Below are positions 32,461 to 40,389 of a DNA stretch of 64,000 bases, piece by piece (the first letter of the stretch is position 1; each line of letters opens with the position of its first letter). The translations under genes and the position numbers were made by a program. Source of the DNA: Lachnospiraceae bacterium (GTDB lineage Bacteria > Bacillota > Clostridia > Lachnospirales > Lachnospiraceae); NCBI GenBank assembly GCA_017553505.1, contig JAFZLD010000003.1:62001-126000 (forward strand), written 5' to 3'. Below the pieces are notes generated by a model that made no database searches, was not told the origin of the DNA, and saw nothing but the letters and a program-made list of their open reading frames with translations.

Positions 32461-33993
32461 ATGACCATTAATGACATCAGCGAATACATCAAAAACAGCG
32501 ACAGGGAGATGACTCGAGAAGAGTTCCTTGAAGCAATAGAGATATTCAAAGAAGACGCGGAAAGCGAAGCTTTGTATGTAAGCGAATTTCTGCGTTTTGG
32601 GTTCGCTGTGGGCAGATTTGAGGGCAACCCGTTCTTAGACGATTTGCATCTGTGCAATCAGATGTATATTGCCACGGTGCAGGGCAATGCCGAGCTTAAG
32701 AAGCTTCATCTTCCTTATTTGTATCTTAAGGAGATGGAGTACTATACTCTGGTCAATTCTTATTCCGAGTGTGTGCGTATCGTCAACAGGATACTGGACC
32801 TTGGTGAGGTGCCCGACTTCTGTATGGGAGCGTGCCTCTCTCAGGCGATTGACATATTTATGGGCTGCGGACTTACCAAGGAAGCGGAGAAATATGTCGA
32901 GGCGATGCGTGTTTTCTCCAACGTCTGCGATCTTCCCGCCAGGAATCTTATTATGATTGACTGTAACCTCATGCAGGCTTATGCATTCATGGGGCGCAGA
33001 AAAGAGTATGAGTATTTCAGGAAGAGCGTTTCGCGTTATCCGGAGAATACGCTGGATGAAGGCGTAATGAGCATTGTGAAACTCTATGTGCTCGGCTCTG
33101 AGGCTTTGATTGATTCGGACAGAGAACCTACGAGAGAGTATGTAAGGGAAGTCTGCGAGTTAATGGAGACGGGTGCGTTCCGCACAGGCCTTACGGCAGA
33201 TTATGCCGAGATGGTAGTGCCGATTTTTAAGTGGATTAAGAACGATGTTGCGCCTGAGAAACTTGTTGAGTATGTTCTTTTGATGATAGATGCATCGGAG
33301 ATTATTGCGGACAAGCTTGAGATGTACAGCCTTCTGGTGAATGATTTCAAGGTGGACCGCGTTAAGTACGCAGGAGTGTACAACGACTATTTCGAGACGC
33401 TGAAGGCGTATTACGACAACGATTGTGAGATTCGTCGTCACGAAGTAATAGGCGAAATGATGGCCTACGAAATGGAGAAGCAGTACAGGGCAAGGGCTAT
33501 GACCGATGAACTTACGGGTATCGGTAACCGTCACGCATATGAGGCAGAGGTCGATTCGATTATCGCCGAGCGTGTCAATGGCAAGATTCCTGCCAATGTT
33601 ATTGTATTCTCGATGGACGTTAACGGACTTAAGCATGTTAACGATACTTACGGACATCAGGCCGGTGACGATTATATTCGCGGTGCGGCAGATTGCCTTA
33701 AGATGACGATGGGTAATTACGGTAACGTGTTCCGTGTGGGTGGTGATGAATTCGCAGCGATTATCCGTGCGACCAATTTCCCGGATGAGGAGGTTGTGGC
33801 ACTTCTTCGTAAGAATCTTTCCGAGTGGAGCGATTCCTACGGCAATCACCTGACCATGTCTGTCGGCGTGGCCAAGTCAGCGGACAATCCCGAATGCAAT
33901 ATCGAAGAGATTATAGGCATTGCGGACGAAGCAATGTACAAGGACAAGAGAGCTTACTATCAGCAGACCGGCAGGGACCGTCGTCAGAGATAA
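32461..33993 (+). CDS. GGDEF diguanylate cyclase with helical N-terminal domain
   Basis: A 510-residue cytoplasmic protein. Residues 1-345 are helical with TPR-like pairs and no membrane helix. Residues 350-505 are a GGDEF domain that starts RAMTDELTGIGNRHAYE and has an intact GGDEF at 427-431, so it should make cyclic di-GMP from GTP. The usual inhibitory RxxD site ahead of GGDEF is absent (the segment reads MTMGNYGNVFRVGGDEF), so product feedback is probably missing. A GGAG site precedes the ATG. The signal it senses is unknown. Confidence 0.9.
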   Translation: MTINDISEYIKNSDREMTREEFLEAIEIFKEDAESEALYVSEFLRFGFAVGRFEGNPFLDDLHLCNQMYIATVQGNAELKKLHLPYLYLKEMEYYTLVNSYSECVRIVNRILDLGEVPDFCMGACLSQAIDIFMGCGLTKEAEKYVEAMRVFSNVCDLPARNLIMIDCNLMQAYAFMGRRKEYEYFRKSVSRYPENTLDEGVMSIVKLYVLGSEALIDSDREPTREYVREVCELMETGAFRTGLTADYAEMVVPIFKWIKNDVAPEKLVEYVLLMIDASEIIADKLEMYSLLVNDFKVDRVKYAGVYNDYFETLKAYYDNDCEIRRHEVIGEMMAYEMEKQYRARAMTDELTGIGNRHAYEAEVDSIIAERVNGKIPANVIVFSMDVNGLKHVNDTYGHQAGDDYIRGAADCLKMTMGNYGNVFRVGGDEFAAIIRATNFPDEEVVALLRKNLSEWSDSYGNHLTMSVGVAKSADNPECNIEEIIGIADEAMYKDKRAYYQQTGRDRRQR

Positions 33994-34090
33994 TGAGGCG
34001 ACGCGTGTTCTTTGGCCGTTTTATATGGATTATTATCAGCGCCTGCCTTGGGGTGGGCGCTAAAATTTGATTATGAGAAGAGAGAGTGAA

Positions 34091-35584
34091 ATGAAAGTTA
34101 AGATTGATAAGGACAAGAGATTTTCTTTTTACAACAATGTTGACTTCTGTGTGGGTACGGGAAGACTGGGGTTAGCGCTTACTTCCGAGTATCTTGATGA
34201 GCTTAAGCTTACGCAGGAGGAGATTGGATTTAAGCACATAAGAGGACATGGTCTGTTCTCCGATGATGTGGCTATTTACCACGAGTATGAGGAGAACGGC
34301 GAGACTAAGGTTGAGTACAATTATACGTATCTGGATCGTATTTTTGATAAGTATCTGGAGCTTGGCATCAGACCTTTTCTGGAGCTTGGATTTATGCCGG
34401 GCAAGATGGCAAGCGGCACACAGACGATTTTCTACTGGAAGGGCAACACTACGCCACCCAAGGATTACAAGCTTTGGACGGATATGGTGGTGGCTTTGCT
34501 TAAGCATTTGAAGAGCCGTTACGGTGAGGAAGTTGTAGAGTGGCCCATCGAAGTGTGGAACGAGCCCAACCTGCCGGGATTCTGGTACAAGGCCGATATG
34601 GCTGAGTACTTTAAGCTCTTTAAGGAGACCTTTACTGCGATTAAGGATTACGATGCGCGGTTTAAAGTCGGCGGCCCTGCTATATGCGGTGTACGCGACG
34701 AAGAGTGGATTCGTGCGTTCCTTGAGTTCTGCAAGGATAATGGTTTGAAGCCCGATTCCGTGACGCGCCATCATTATTGCGTAGAGTTCCCCGAGAATAT
34801 CGGCCATTATGACTATTCCAAGCTTGAAAATGCGGACATGAGACTTGCGAATCTGCAGTCTTCGAGAGACATTATTGATTCTTTTGACGAGTTTAAAGGT
34901 ACACCTATTCATATTACCGAGTTTAGCACTTCGTATACGCCCAAGGGAGTTATTCATGACACTAACCTGAATGCGGCTTATCTTGCTGAGCAGCTGTCGC
35001 GCCTCGGTGATATGAACGAATCCTATTCTTACTGGACTTTCGGCGATGTATTCGAGGAGCAAGGCGTTCCCTACACGCCTTTCCACGGCGGCTTCGGTCT
35101 CGTAGCTCACGGTTGCATTCCCAAGCCCACTTTCTGGACGTTTGCTTTTTACAAGAAGCTGAAATTGAAGGGCAGCGAGTGCGTGCTTAAGGATAAGAAC
35201 TCTGTGATTGTCAAGTCCGCGAAGGGCTATGCCGGTGTGGTATGGAACATTGACGGCGACGAGTTTACGCGCGAGTTTGAGATGCCGGTCGACGGAGCCG
35301 AGTACACCTTGGTGACCAAGACCGTTGACGAGGAATGTTGCAATCCATTGAAATTGTGGCACGACCTCGGCGAGCCCGCCAATCCTTCGAAGGAGGTTGT
35401 GGACTTAATCAGGTCTTCGGCTCGTCCGCTGGTGCAGAGCACTGTTGTAGCTGCCGGTGGTGACGGCGTGGCTGTTGCGCCCGTGACCGTCAAGAAGAAC
35501 GGCGTAGTCTACTTCGAGCTCGAGGAGCGCTCGTTCACTCCCGACCGTGGCTATGATTACGAGAAAGTTATTACATTTCATTAG
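34091..35584 (+). CDS. GH39-family beta-xylosidase
   Basis: A 497-residue cytoplasmic glycosidase matching Thermoanaerobacterium XynB: EVWNEPNLPGFW with acid/base Glu158, HITEFSTSY with nucleophile Glu277 (XynB uses Glu160 and Glu277), SYWTFGDVFEE and FHGGFGL. It releases xylose from xylo-oligosaccharides with retention. I took the ATG at 34091 rather than 34067, because homologues start near there and AGAGAG lies before it. No transporter is beside it. Two terminator-like hairpins follow. Confidence 0.92.
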   Translation: MKVKIDKDKRFSFYNNVDFCVGTGRLGLALTSEYLDELKLTQEEIGFKHIRGHGLFSDDVAIYHEYEENGETKVEYNYTYLDRIFDKYLELGIRPFLELGFMPGKMASGTQTIFYWKGNTTPPKDYKLWTDMVVALLKHLKSRYGEEVVEWPIEVWNEPNLPGFWYKADMAEYFKLFKETFTAIKDYDARFKVGGPAICGVRDEEWIRAFLEFCKDNGLKPDSVTRHHYCVEFPENIGHYDYSKLENADMRLANLQSSRDIIDSFDEFKGTPIHITEFSTSYTPKGVIHDTNLNAAYLAEQLSRLGDMNESYSYWTFGDVFEEQGVPYTPFHGGFGLVAHGCIPKPTFWTFAFYKKLKLKGSECVLKDKNSVIVKSAKGYAGVVWNIDGDEFTREFEMPVDGAEYTLVTKTVDEECCNPLKLWHDLGEPANPSKEVVDLIRSSARPLVQSTVVAAGGDGVAVAPVTVKKNGVVYFELEERSFTPDRGYDYEKVITFH

Positions 35585-35600
35585 TTTTTGAATTTGGTTA

Positions 35601-35658
35601 AGCTCCCGGGGGCTTGTGGCGCCTGATTAGTGCAGGCGTGGTGGCTCGGGAGCTTTTC
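35601..35658 (+). terminator. Terminator behind the GH39 gene
   Basis: Outer stem AGCTCCCG / CGGGAGCT with inner stem CGCCTG / CAGGCG, followed by TTTTC. Confidence 0.75.
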
Positions 35659-35661
35659 TGT

Positions 35662-35707
35662 TGCCCGGCCTCGTAGTGTTTCTTTTACTTCGCCCGGGCA
35701 TTTTCTT
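35662..35707 (+). terminator. Second tandem terminator
   Basis: Stem TGCCCGG / CCGGGCA with a 25-base loop, followed by TTTTCTTTT. It isolates the promoter that starts at 35745. Confidence 0.6.
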
Positions 35708-35744
35708 TTGCTGCCCCTGCGAGACCGCGTTAAGAAAATTTCTC

Positions 35745-35772
35745 TTTACATATTTCGATTTCGTGTTACAAT
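35745..35772 (+). promoter_or_regulatory. Strong promoter-like element in a gene-free region
   Basis: TTTACA and TACAAT with a 16-base spacer. Transcription would start near 35779, but no supported coding frame begins until 36415. Confidence 0.55.
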
Positions 35773-35778
35773 GCTAAT

Positions 35779-36010
35779 CTAGATACTGTTAATTCAACGG
35801 GCCGCTTACCGGCTCATGCGGGAGACTCTTCCCTGTGAATTCTCAAGATTGATATATGTGCGGTGCGTGCGCCGGTGTTGCGCAAATTGCAATTTTGGCT
35901 CGCCATGATTACACACGCCCTTCTTACATGAGCTTTTTTGCGCAGAATGGTCTCTTTGACGTACCGAACCATTCCATTTAACTGAATTTATATCATGGTA
36001 GGAGTGTGTT
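35779..36010 (+). ncRNA. Candidate structured non-coding RNA
   Basis: This stretch follows a promoter and two terminators and has no plausible frame. It is more GC-rich than normal intergenic DNA. It holds several possible stems: GCCG/CGGC and GGGA/TCCC near the start, GCGCAAA (35880) with TTTGCGC (35937), the palindrome AAATTGCAATTT, and GAATGGT / ACCATTC at 35945-35975. It might instead be the long leader of the nuclease-like gene. I could not match it to a known RNA class. Confidence 0.3.
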
Positions 36011-36032
36011 TATGTGGTTACTAGACTGTAAA

Positions 36033-36315
36033 CCCATCCATAAAGCGCTAAAGTTCGCATGGCAGGGGTAAAAGAAAGTTTGAAAAGCGCTTTCAACCAA
36101 TCCATATTAGACGAAAACTTTATATGGAAGGGGATAGAAGTAAGCAACAAACCCATCCATATGCAAGAAAAAGTTAGCAGGTAGGGGAAAGCAGGTCAAT
36201 TTGGATGGCGAGATACCATGCCATATGTGTAATAAAGGCAATATGGAAGGGGGCAAGGCGATTTGGAAGTGTGAGGTCACCCCATCCTTGAAAAGGATAG
36301 CATGATATGGATGGG
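36033..36315. repeat. Nine-copy 11-base motif array in both orientations
   Basis: Copies of ATATGGATGGG or close variants occur at 36122, 36200, 36241, 36261 and 36305 on the plus strand and, inverted, at 36033, 36097, 36152 and 36280. Facing pairs (36097/36122, 36152/36200, 36280/36305) could fold into three hairpins. The array ends 100 bases before the nuclease-like gene. The copies were picked out by eye, and the weakest (36261) differs at about three positions. Confidence 0.6.
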
Positions 36316-36414
36316 AGTTGCGCTAATAGTGCATTAGTGACAGTTGTTGCACATGCTGATGATTCTGAGAAAGAACAAAAATGTAGCCGGTAATGACGCA
36401 AAAAGGAGTGAGGG

Positions 36415-37209
36415 ATGCAAAGCGAGAGTAAGGAAGAATATGAGGAGTTCTTGAAAAAATTAATCAAACGTTTGGAGGTGGCACAGCAAAACGCACCAAA
36501 AGGGAGATTGAAGATTTTGAAGAAAGGTGGTCATTATGAATACTATTACTGCGAAGCGGGAGTGGGCTCGTCAAGGGTGTCGGCAAGGTATCTTAGCAAA
36601 AATGAGGATGCCTTAATCAAAGCACTGGTGCAAAAAGAATATGACAAAAAATTGCTCAGGGAAGCATCCGAACAACTCAAAAAAATGAAAAGAAAGCCTG
36701 AAAATGTCGGAGCCGAGAGCCTGGAACATGTCTATTACGATTTAACCGATGCGCGAAAGCAGCTAATCAATCCCAGGATGAACCTACGGCGGGAGACTAT
36801 TCAAGAATGGCTCGACGCACCGTACGAGGGTAAAGGCTTTAGGGAAGGCGACCCGGAAATATATACGGAGGCGGGCGAGCGGGTGAGGTCGAAGTCGGAG
36901 AAGATGATTGCGGATAAGCTTAGACTTTTGGAAATTCCGTACAAGTACGAGTGCCCGATGGAGCTTAAGGGGTACGGGACGATATATCCCGACTTTACGC
37001 TACTTAATAAGCACACGCTGCAGCCGGCGATTCTTGAGCATTTCGGCATCATGGATGACCCTGAATATTCTGCGAATGCTGTGGCCAAGGTGAGGACGTA
37101 TGAAAGAAACGGCATCTTTCTCGGACAGAATCTCTTTCTGACGTTTGAAACAGCGCAGACACCTTTCGACGCAAGAAGCCTCGAGACAATTCTCGCAGAC
37201 TTTATCTGA
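36415..37209 (+). CDS. Putative PD-(D/E)XK nuclease-like protein
   Basis: A 264-residue soluble protein. Residues 1-130 are helical and charged. Residues about 160-255 look like a nuclease core: VRSKSEKMIADKL (helix with Glu), YECPMELKGYGTIYPDFTLL (strand pair with the Asp of the active site), then ILEHFGIMDDPEYSANAVAKVRTYERNGI. The E-x-K element is replaced by L-E-H-F-G. Such proteins recur as stand-alone genes in Lachnospiraceae, and their function is unknown. AAGGAGTGAGGG lies before the ATG. A repeat array lies directly upstream and a 200-residue unknown protein downstream. Confidence 0.6.
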   Translation: MQSESKEEYEEFLKKLIKRLEVAQQNAPKGRLKILKKGGHYEYYYCEAGVGSSRVSARYLSKNEDALIKALVQKEYDKKLLREASEQLKKMKRKPENVGAESLEHVYYDLTDARKQLINPRMNLRRETIQEWLDAPYEGKGFREGDPEIYTEAGERVRSKSEKMIADKLRLLEIPYKYECPMELKGYGTIYPDFTLLNKHTLQPAILEHFGIMDDPEYSANAVAKVRTYERNGIFLGQNLFLTFETAQTPFDARSLETILADFI

Positions 37210-37286
37210 CCCGCAGGAACGCGTGGCGGCCGGAAAAAGAAACAGTATCTGATACAACAACAATCCAAATTTCGAAAGGAGACAAC

Positions 37287-37889
37287 ATGACACAGAAAGA
37301 TCAAATCGAAACAGCATTAAACCACGTAATCAACATCGCGATGGGCCTTGATCCCATAACAGGTGAGGAGACCGAGGAAGGCAGCATCCTTAATCGTTCT
37401 GAGGTAATCAGAACCATGTTCACGGTCAAAGAAGTCCTGCAGGAAAAACTCACTTTTGAGGCTTTAAGCCCCAGAAGCACAGCAATCACGCATAACAGCA
37501 CCATCACGCAAAAGAAACCCCGCGACACCAGGGAAGTCGGATTCCCGCCTGAAATCGTAGACAACTTTAAGTTCAAAGGCAAGACAACGGTCACACATTT
37601 CATCAAGGACATGTACGCCTGCGCAGAGACCGATGAATTCAAGCCTGTAAAAGCGGCGACAATCCTGAACTGGCTTGTGCTCGAAGGCTACCTTGAAGAG
37701 GCATATGACAAAGAACTTGAAGTTAACTACAAGTCAGTCACAGAAAAGGGCGCAGAGCTTGGCCTCTCCAACAGGCGCGTGGAATCGGGCCTAGGCGGAA
37801 GAAGCTATATTTCTGTTATGTTCGGCAAAGAAGCTCAGCTTTACGTAGTTAACAACATGGACAAGATTCTGAACGGCGAAGCCGCTTAA
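37287..37889 (+). CDS. Conserved hypothetical protein
   Basis: A 200-residue soluble protein with an AAAGGAG site. The N-terminal 75 residues are helical with an acidic TGEETEEGS loop. The C-terminal half contains ATILNWLVLEGYLEE, a winged-helix-like unit, and SVTEKGAELGLSNRRV...YISVMFGKEAQLYVVNNM, which recalls the DNA-binding C-terminal domains of phage antirepressor-like proteins. I do not recognise the family. It follows the nuclease-like gene by 77 bases and may belong to the same module. Confidence 0.55.
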   Translation: MTQKDQIETALNHVINIAMGLDPITGEETEEGSILNRSEVIRTMFTVKEVLQEKLTFEALSPRSTAITHNSTITQKKPRDTREVGFPPEIVDNFKFKGKTTVTHFIKDMYACAETDEFKPVKAATILNWLVLEGYLEEAYDKELEVNYKSVTEKGAELGLSNRRVESGLGGRSYISVMFGKEAQLYVVNNMDKILNGEAA

Positions 37890-37906
37890 GCGCGTGGCAA
37901 CTCCAT

Positions 37907-37998
37907 AAATCCCGCACTATCGGGATTTCGCCGAAATTCAAACTGAGGATATGCATAGCGGGTCGACGCCCCGAAAAATGATCGTCAGACCCGCTAAA
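37907..37998 (+). other. Two hairpins behind the hypothetical gene
   Basis: AAATCCCG / TCGGGATTT (37907-37928) and a longer stem TAGCGGGTC-GACG / CGTC-A-GACCCGCTA (37957-37998). Neither has a T run, so termination is uncertain. Confidence 0.45.
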
Positions 37999-38069
37999 AC
38001 ATATTATTTCCGATACATATCCCCTAATAATGTGATAGAATTGAGCATATCATTATGGGGGTTGCAATT

Positions 38070-38579
38070 ATGAAACTAAGATCATTCAATCCTGACAAGG
38101 ATTTTGACACAATAAAAACCTGGATAACCGACGAGCGAACACACGCATTCTGGAGCGCGAACAGATTCAGTTATCCTCTGGACCGGGAGAATTTCGAGGT
38201 CACGCTCAAAGAAAACGGTCAAAACTTCGGCGACGCACCCTATGTGGCAACTGATGGCAGCGACACAGCCGTAGGTTTCTTTATCTACGCTTATAATCAA
38301 GAGACCAAAGAAGGTATGCTCAAATTCATCGTCGTTGACCCGGAGCGCAGGGGAAAGGGAACGGCACGCGAAATGCTTAAACTTGCGACAGAGCAAGCCT
38401 TTACAAACCCGGACGCGATAGCGGTCCACCTGAATGTGTTCCCTGAAAACGCAAGAGCCAAGCGATGCTATGAAAAAGCAGGATTCACGGAACGCAAGAC
38501 CACGCCTAAGGCCTTCGCTTACAAAGACGAGCTCTGGGACCGCTGCAATATGGTAATGAAACGAGAAGACGAGCAATAA
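38070..38579 (+). CDS. GNAT acetyltransferase
   Basis: A 169-residue enzyme with the standard GNAT layout: LRSFNPDKDFDTIKTWI start, a strand FIVVDPERRGKGTAREML carrying the acetyl-CoA pyrophosphate loop (R-R-G-K-G-T), and NARAKRCYEKAGFTER near the end. The substrate is unknown. An ATG at 38055 is in frame, but GGGGG sits right after it and at good spacing for the ATG at 38070, which is therefore chosen. Confidence 0.85.
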   Translation: MKLRSFNPDKDFDTIKTWITDERTHAFWSANRFSYPLDRENFEVTLKENGQNFGDAPYVATDGSDTAVGFFIYAYNQETKEGMLKFIVVDPERRGKGTAREMLKLATEQAFTNPDAIAVHLNVFPENARAKRCYEKAGFTERKTTPKAFAYKDELWDRCNMVMKREDEQ

Positions 38580-38583
38580 AAAA

Positions 38584-38612
38584 CGGGGCGACAGACATCT
38601 GCCGCCCCGCAA
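38584..38612 (-). terminator. Terminator, mainly for the leftward gene
   Basis: Twelve-base-pair stem CGGGGCGACAGA / TCTGCCGCCCCG with one mismatch. On the minus strand it is followed by TTTTTTA, on the plus strand only by GCAATTTG. Confidence 0.75.
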
Positions 38613-38629
38613 TTTGTGTAGCGAGAAAA

Positions 38630-39727
38630 CTATATTTCTTTCACATACAAGTGATCCGTGTATCCGCCGTAATTCTCGATTTCCTTAACGTAGTGATATC
38701 CGTAGTGCTCATATAGCCCCACATACTCCGAAGGAATGTAACTCCGGCGAAAGCCCAGCCCGCGCAAATATTCATTGACGTAATCGATGAGCTTACCGCT
38801 GATGCGAAGCCCGCGATGACTTTCAGAGACGAATATGGAAGATACCCAGGGGGTTATTTCCGGAAGCGGGTAGTAGTCGGTTTTAAGCGCCGAAGCCATT
38901 CCCACAATCTTTCCGTCTTCAACGGCCGCAAACATCGTCTCCCAGTCGCTGAACTCCCAGCCGCGAACTAGTCCTGCCAGATGGTCTCGAACCTCAACCC
39001 ACGAGCAATTCTCCACGTAAGATAAGAATTCTGCCGCAAACTCCGTATCCTTCTCAACTTTCTTAATCTCGAAGTTCTTAAGAGGTCTCCAGCCGAAATG
39101 TTCCTCAACCAGTGCCACGGTATCCTCTACACTGCGATCGGTATCTCTTTCAACCCAGAAAAACTCACTTTCCTTAATCGCCTTATAATTAGTCATATTC
39201 AGCGAGTACAAGGTCTCGGTGACGGTTCTCTTGGCCGCCTCGTAATCGGAAGCACTGTGAAGATAATCACTGAAGTCCTGATGATCGGGACGGTCACAGT
39301 AGGTCTCCACAAGGTCGGTGGGGTCGGTAATCATGAACGCCGCGTGTGAAGAATCGGACAAACGACTGATTTCATCCATAGTCAAATGGCAATCGCAAAT
39401 AACCGGTCCGTTCTGTGAAAGCTTGATTAAATCAAGAATAATAAAATCGGTCTGCTCACGAAGATTGTCAATCAGCCATTGCTTATACTCGGCAACCGAA
39501 CGACCGAAGAATTCATCGGCATTCTTAAACCGGCGATTCATATTAGGCTGCGACGCGGGGTCGGACATAGCCTGATGATGAGGAAACTGCTCATCAATGT
39601 CGTATACGGGAATTCCGTACTTCTTGCCAAGGGCGCGCGACACGGTGGTCTTGCCACCGCAAGGCGTACCTGTAATAAAATACACGTTTCGTAACTGTTT
39701 CTTTATACAATTGTCTGCAAATATCAT
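38630..39727 (-). CDS. P-loop kinase-like domain fused to a GNAT acetyltransferase
   Basis: One frame of 365 residues holds two enzymes. Residues 1-215 start VYFITGTPCGGKTTVSRALG (Walker A) and follow the adenylate/shikimate-kinase-like fold, with DIDEQF and IILDLIKL. Residues 220-365 are a GNAT domain with TPWVSSIFVSESHRGLRISGKLIDYV as acetyl-CoA loop and LYEHYGYHYVKE at the end. A bifunctional protein acting on one small molecule (phosphorylation plus acetylation) is a reasonable inference, but the substrate is unknown. AAGGAG precedes the ATG. Confidence 0.78.
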   Translation of the reverse strand: MIFADNCIKKQLRNVYFITGTPCGGKTTVSRALGKKYGIPVYDIDEQFPHHQAMSDPASQPNMNRRFKNADEFFGRSVAEYKQWLIDNLREQTDFIILDLIKLSQNGPVICDCHLTMDEISRLSDSSHAAFMITDPTDLVETYCDRPDHQDFSDYLHSASDYEAAKRTVTETLYSLNMTNYKAIKESEFFWVERDTDRSVEDTVALVEEHFGWRPLKNFEIKKVEKDTEFAAEFLSYVENCSWVEVRDHLAGLVRGWEFSDWETMFAAVEDGKIVGMASALKTDYYPLPEITPWVSSIFVSESHRGLRISGKLIDYVNEYLRGLGFRRSYIPSEYVGLYEHYGYHYVKEIENYGGYTDHLYVKEI

Positions 39728-39874
39728 AATAATGTTCTCCTTATAAATAGTCTGCCTGTAACGTAACTAAGCATGAAACTATTTATAAACAGCTTCATGC
39801 TATCAGATATTTCGCATCCTTAAGAACATAACCATAGTGGTACCTCCATTACATATATAGGCCAAAGAAAGCGC

Positions 39875-40231
39875 CTACTTCTTAATAAATTTCTTAACAG
39901 CTTTAAAGGTCTTGTCGCTTATAACGTGCTCAATCTTGCACGCATCCTCGGCAGCGGTCTTAGGGTCAACGCCGATGCTTTCAAGAAGTGCGGAAAGGCA
40001 CTTGTGACGATCGTAAATCTTCTCGGCAATAGAACGGCCGGAATCTGTGAGGGTAATGTAGTTCTTGGCATCCATCTCGATATATCCGCCGTTTCGAAGA
40101 ATTGACATCGCTCTGGAAACGGAAGGCTTGGAATAGCCCATCTCTTCACAAATATCTATGGAACGAACAACCGCGTTCTTCTTGGAAAGAACAAGTATTG
40201 TCTCTAAATACATTTCGCCTGATTCTTGCAT
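39875..40231 (-). CDS. DtxR-type metal-dependent repressor, short form
   Basis: The protein has 118 residues: a winged helix-turn-helix (VRSIDICEEMGYSKPSVSRAMSILRNGGYI) and the dimer/metal domain, without the SH3-like third domain of DtxR. The metal ligands look like the iron-sensing type: Met in GEMYLETI (DtxR Met10) and C-x-x-E-H in DACKIEHVIS (DtxR Cys102, Glu105, His106), not the Asp/Glu set of MntR. The ATG at 40231 follows CGGAGG. Two operator-like repeats lie in the divergent promoter region, controlling a structured RNA. Confidence 0.85.
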   Translation of the reverse strand: MQESGEMYLETILVLSKKNAVVRSIDICEEMGYSKPSVSRAMSILRNGGYIEMDAKNYITLTDSGRSIAEKIYDRHKCLSALLESIGVDPKTAAEDACKIEHVISDKTFKAVKKFIKK

Positions 40232-40281
40232 ATGCGTTAACCTCCGAGTCGAATAGTAGATTCCCATAAAAGCTTAAACTT

Positions 40282-40311
40282 AGTATAGCATTGCAACACA
40301 TCTGCAATCAA
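40282..40311 (-). promoter_or_regulatory. Promoter of the DtxR-type gene
   Basis: Read leftward: TTGATT (40311-40306) and TATACT (40287-40282) with an 18-base spacer, about 50 bases before the start codon. Confidence 0.5.
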
Positions 40312-40333
40312 TAAAAAAGATATAAAAAAACAC

Positions 40334-40362
40334 TTGACAAGTTAGCAATAGGTAACTATTAT
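40334..40362 (+). promoter_or_regulatory. Promoter of the structured RNA, with an operator in its spacer
   Basis: TTGACA at 40334-40339 and TATTAT at 40357-40362 with 17 bases between; a TATAAT at 40360-40365 overlaps. The spacer is filled by the repeat GTTAGCAATAGGTAAC. Transcription should begin near 40369. Confidence 0.7.
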
Positions 40363-40389
40363 AATACATGTAAGTTAGCTAATGCTAAC
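40341..40389. promoter_or_regulatory. Tandem DtxR-type operators
   Basis: GTTAGCAATAGGTAAC (40341-40356) and GTTAGCTAATGCTAAC (40374-40389), both 6-4-6 inverted repeats, start 33 bases apart, about three helical turns. One lies between -35 and -10 and the other just after the start point. The half-site resembles the TTAGGTTAGSCTAACC iron box of DtxR/IdeR. Binding by the divergent gene's product is inferred. Confidence 0.7.

Noticed and set aside
34172-35362. 396-codon minus-strand frame opposite the GH39 gene
   Set aside because: It is the mirror of a gene with strong catalytic motifs; similar antisense frames occur opposite other codon-biased genes here.
36033-36315. CRISPR array
   Set aside because: The motif is only 11 bases, occurs in both orientations and has irregular spacing; no cas genes are near.
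36415-37889. Prophage remnant
   Set aside because: No integrase, structural or lysis genes and no attachment-site repeats were seen around the two genes.
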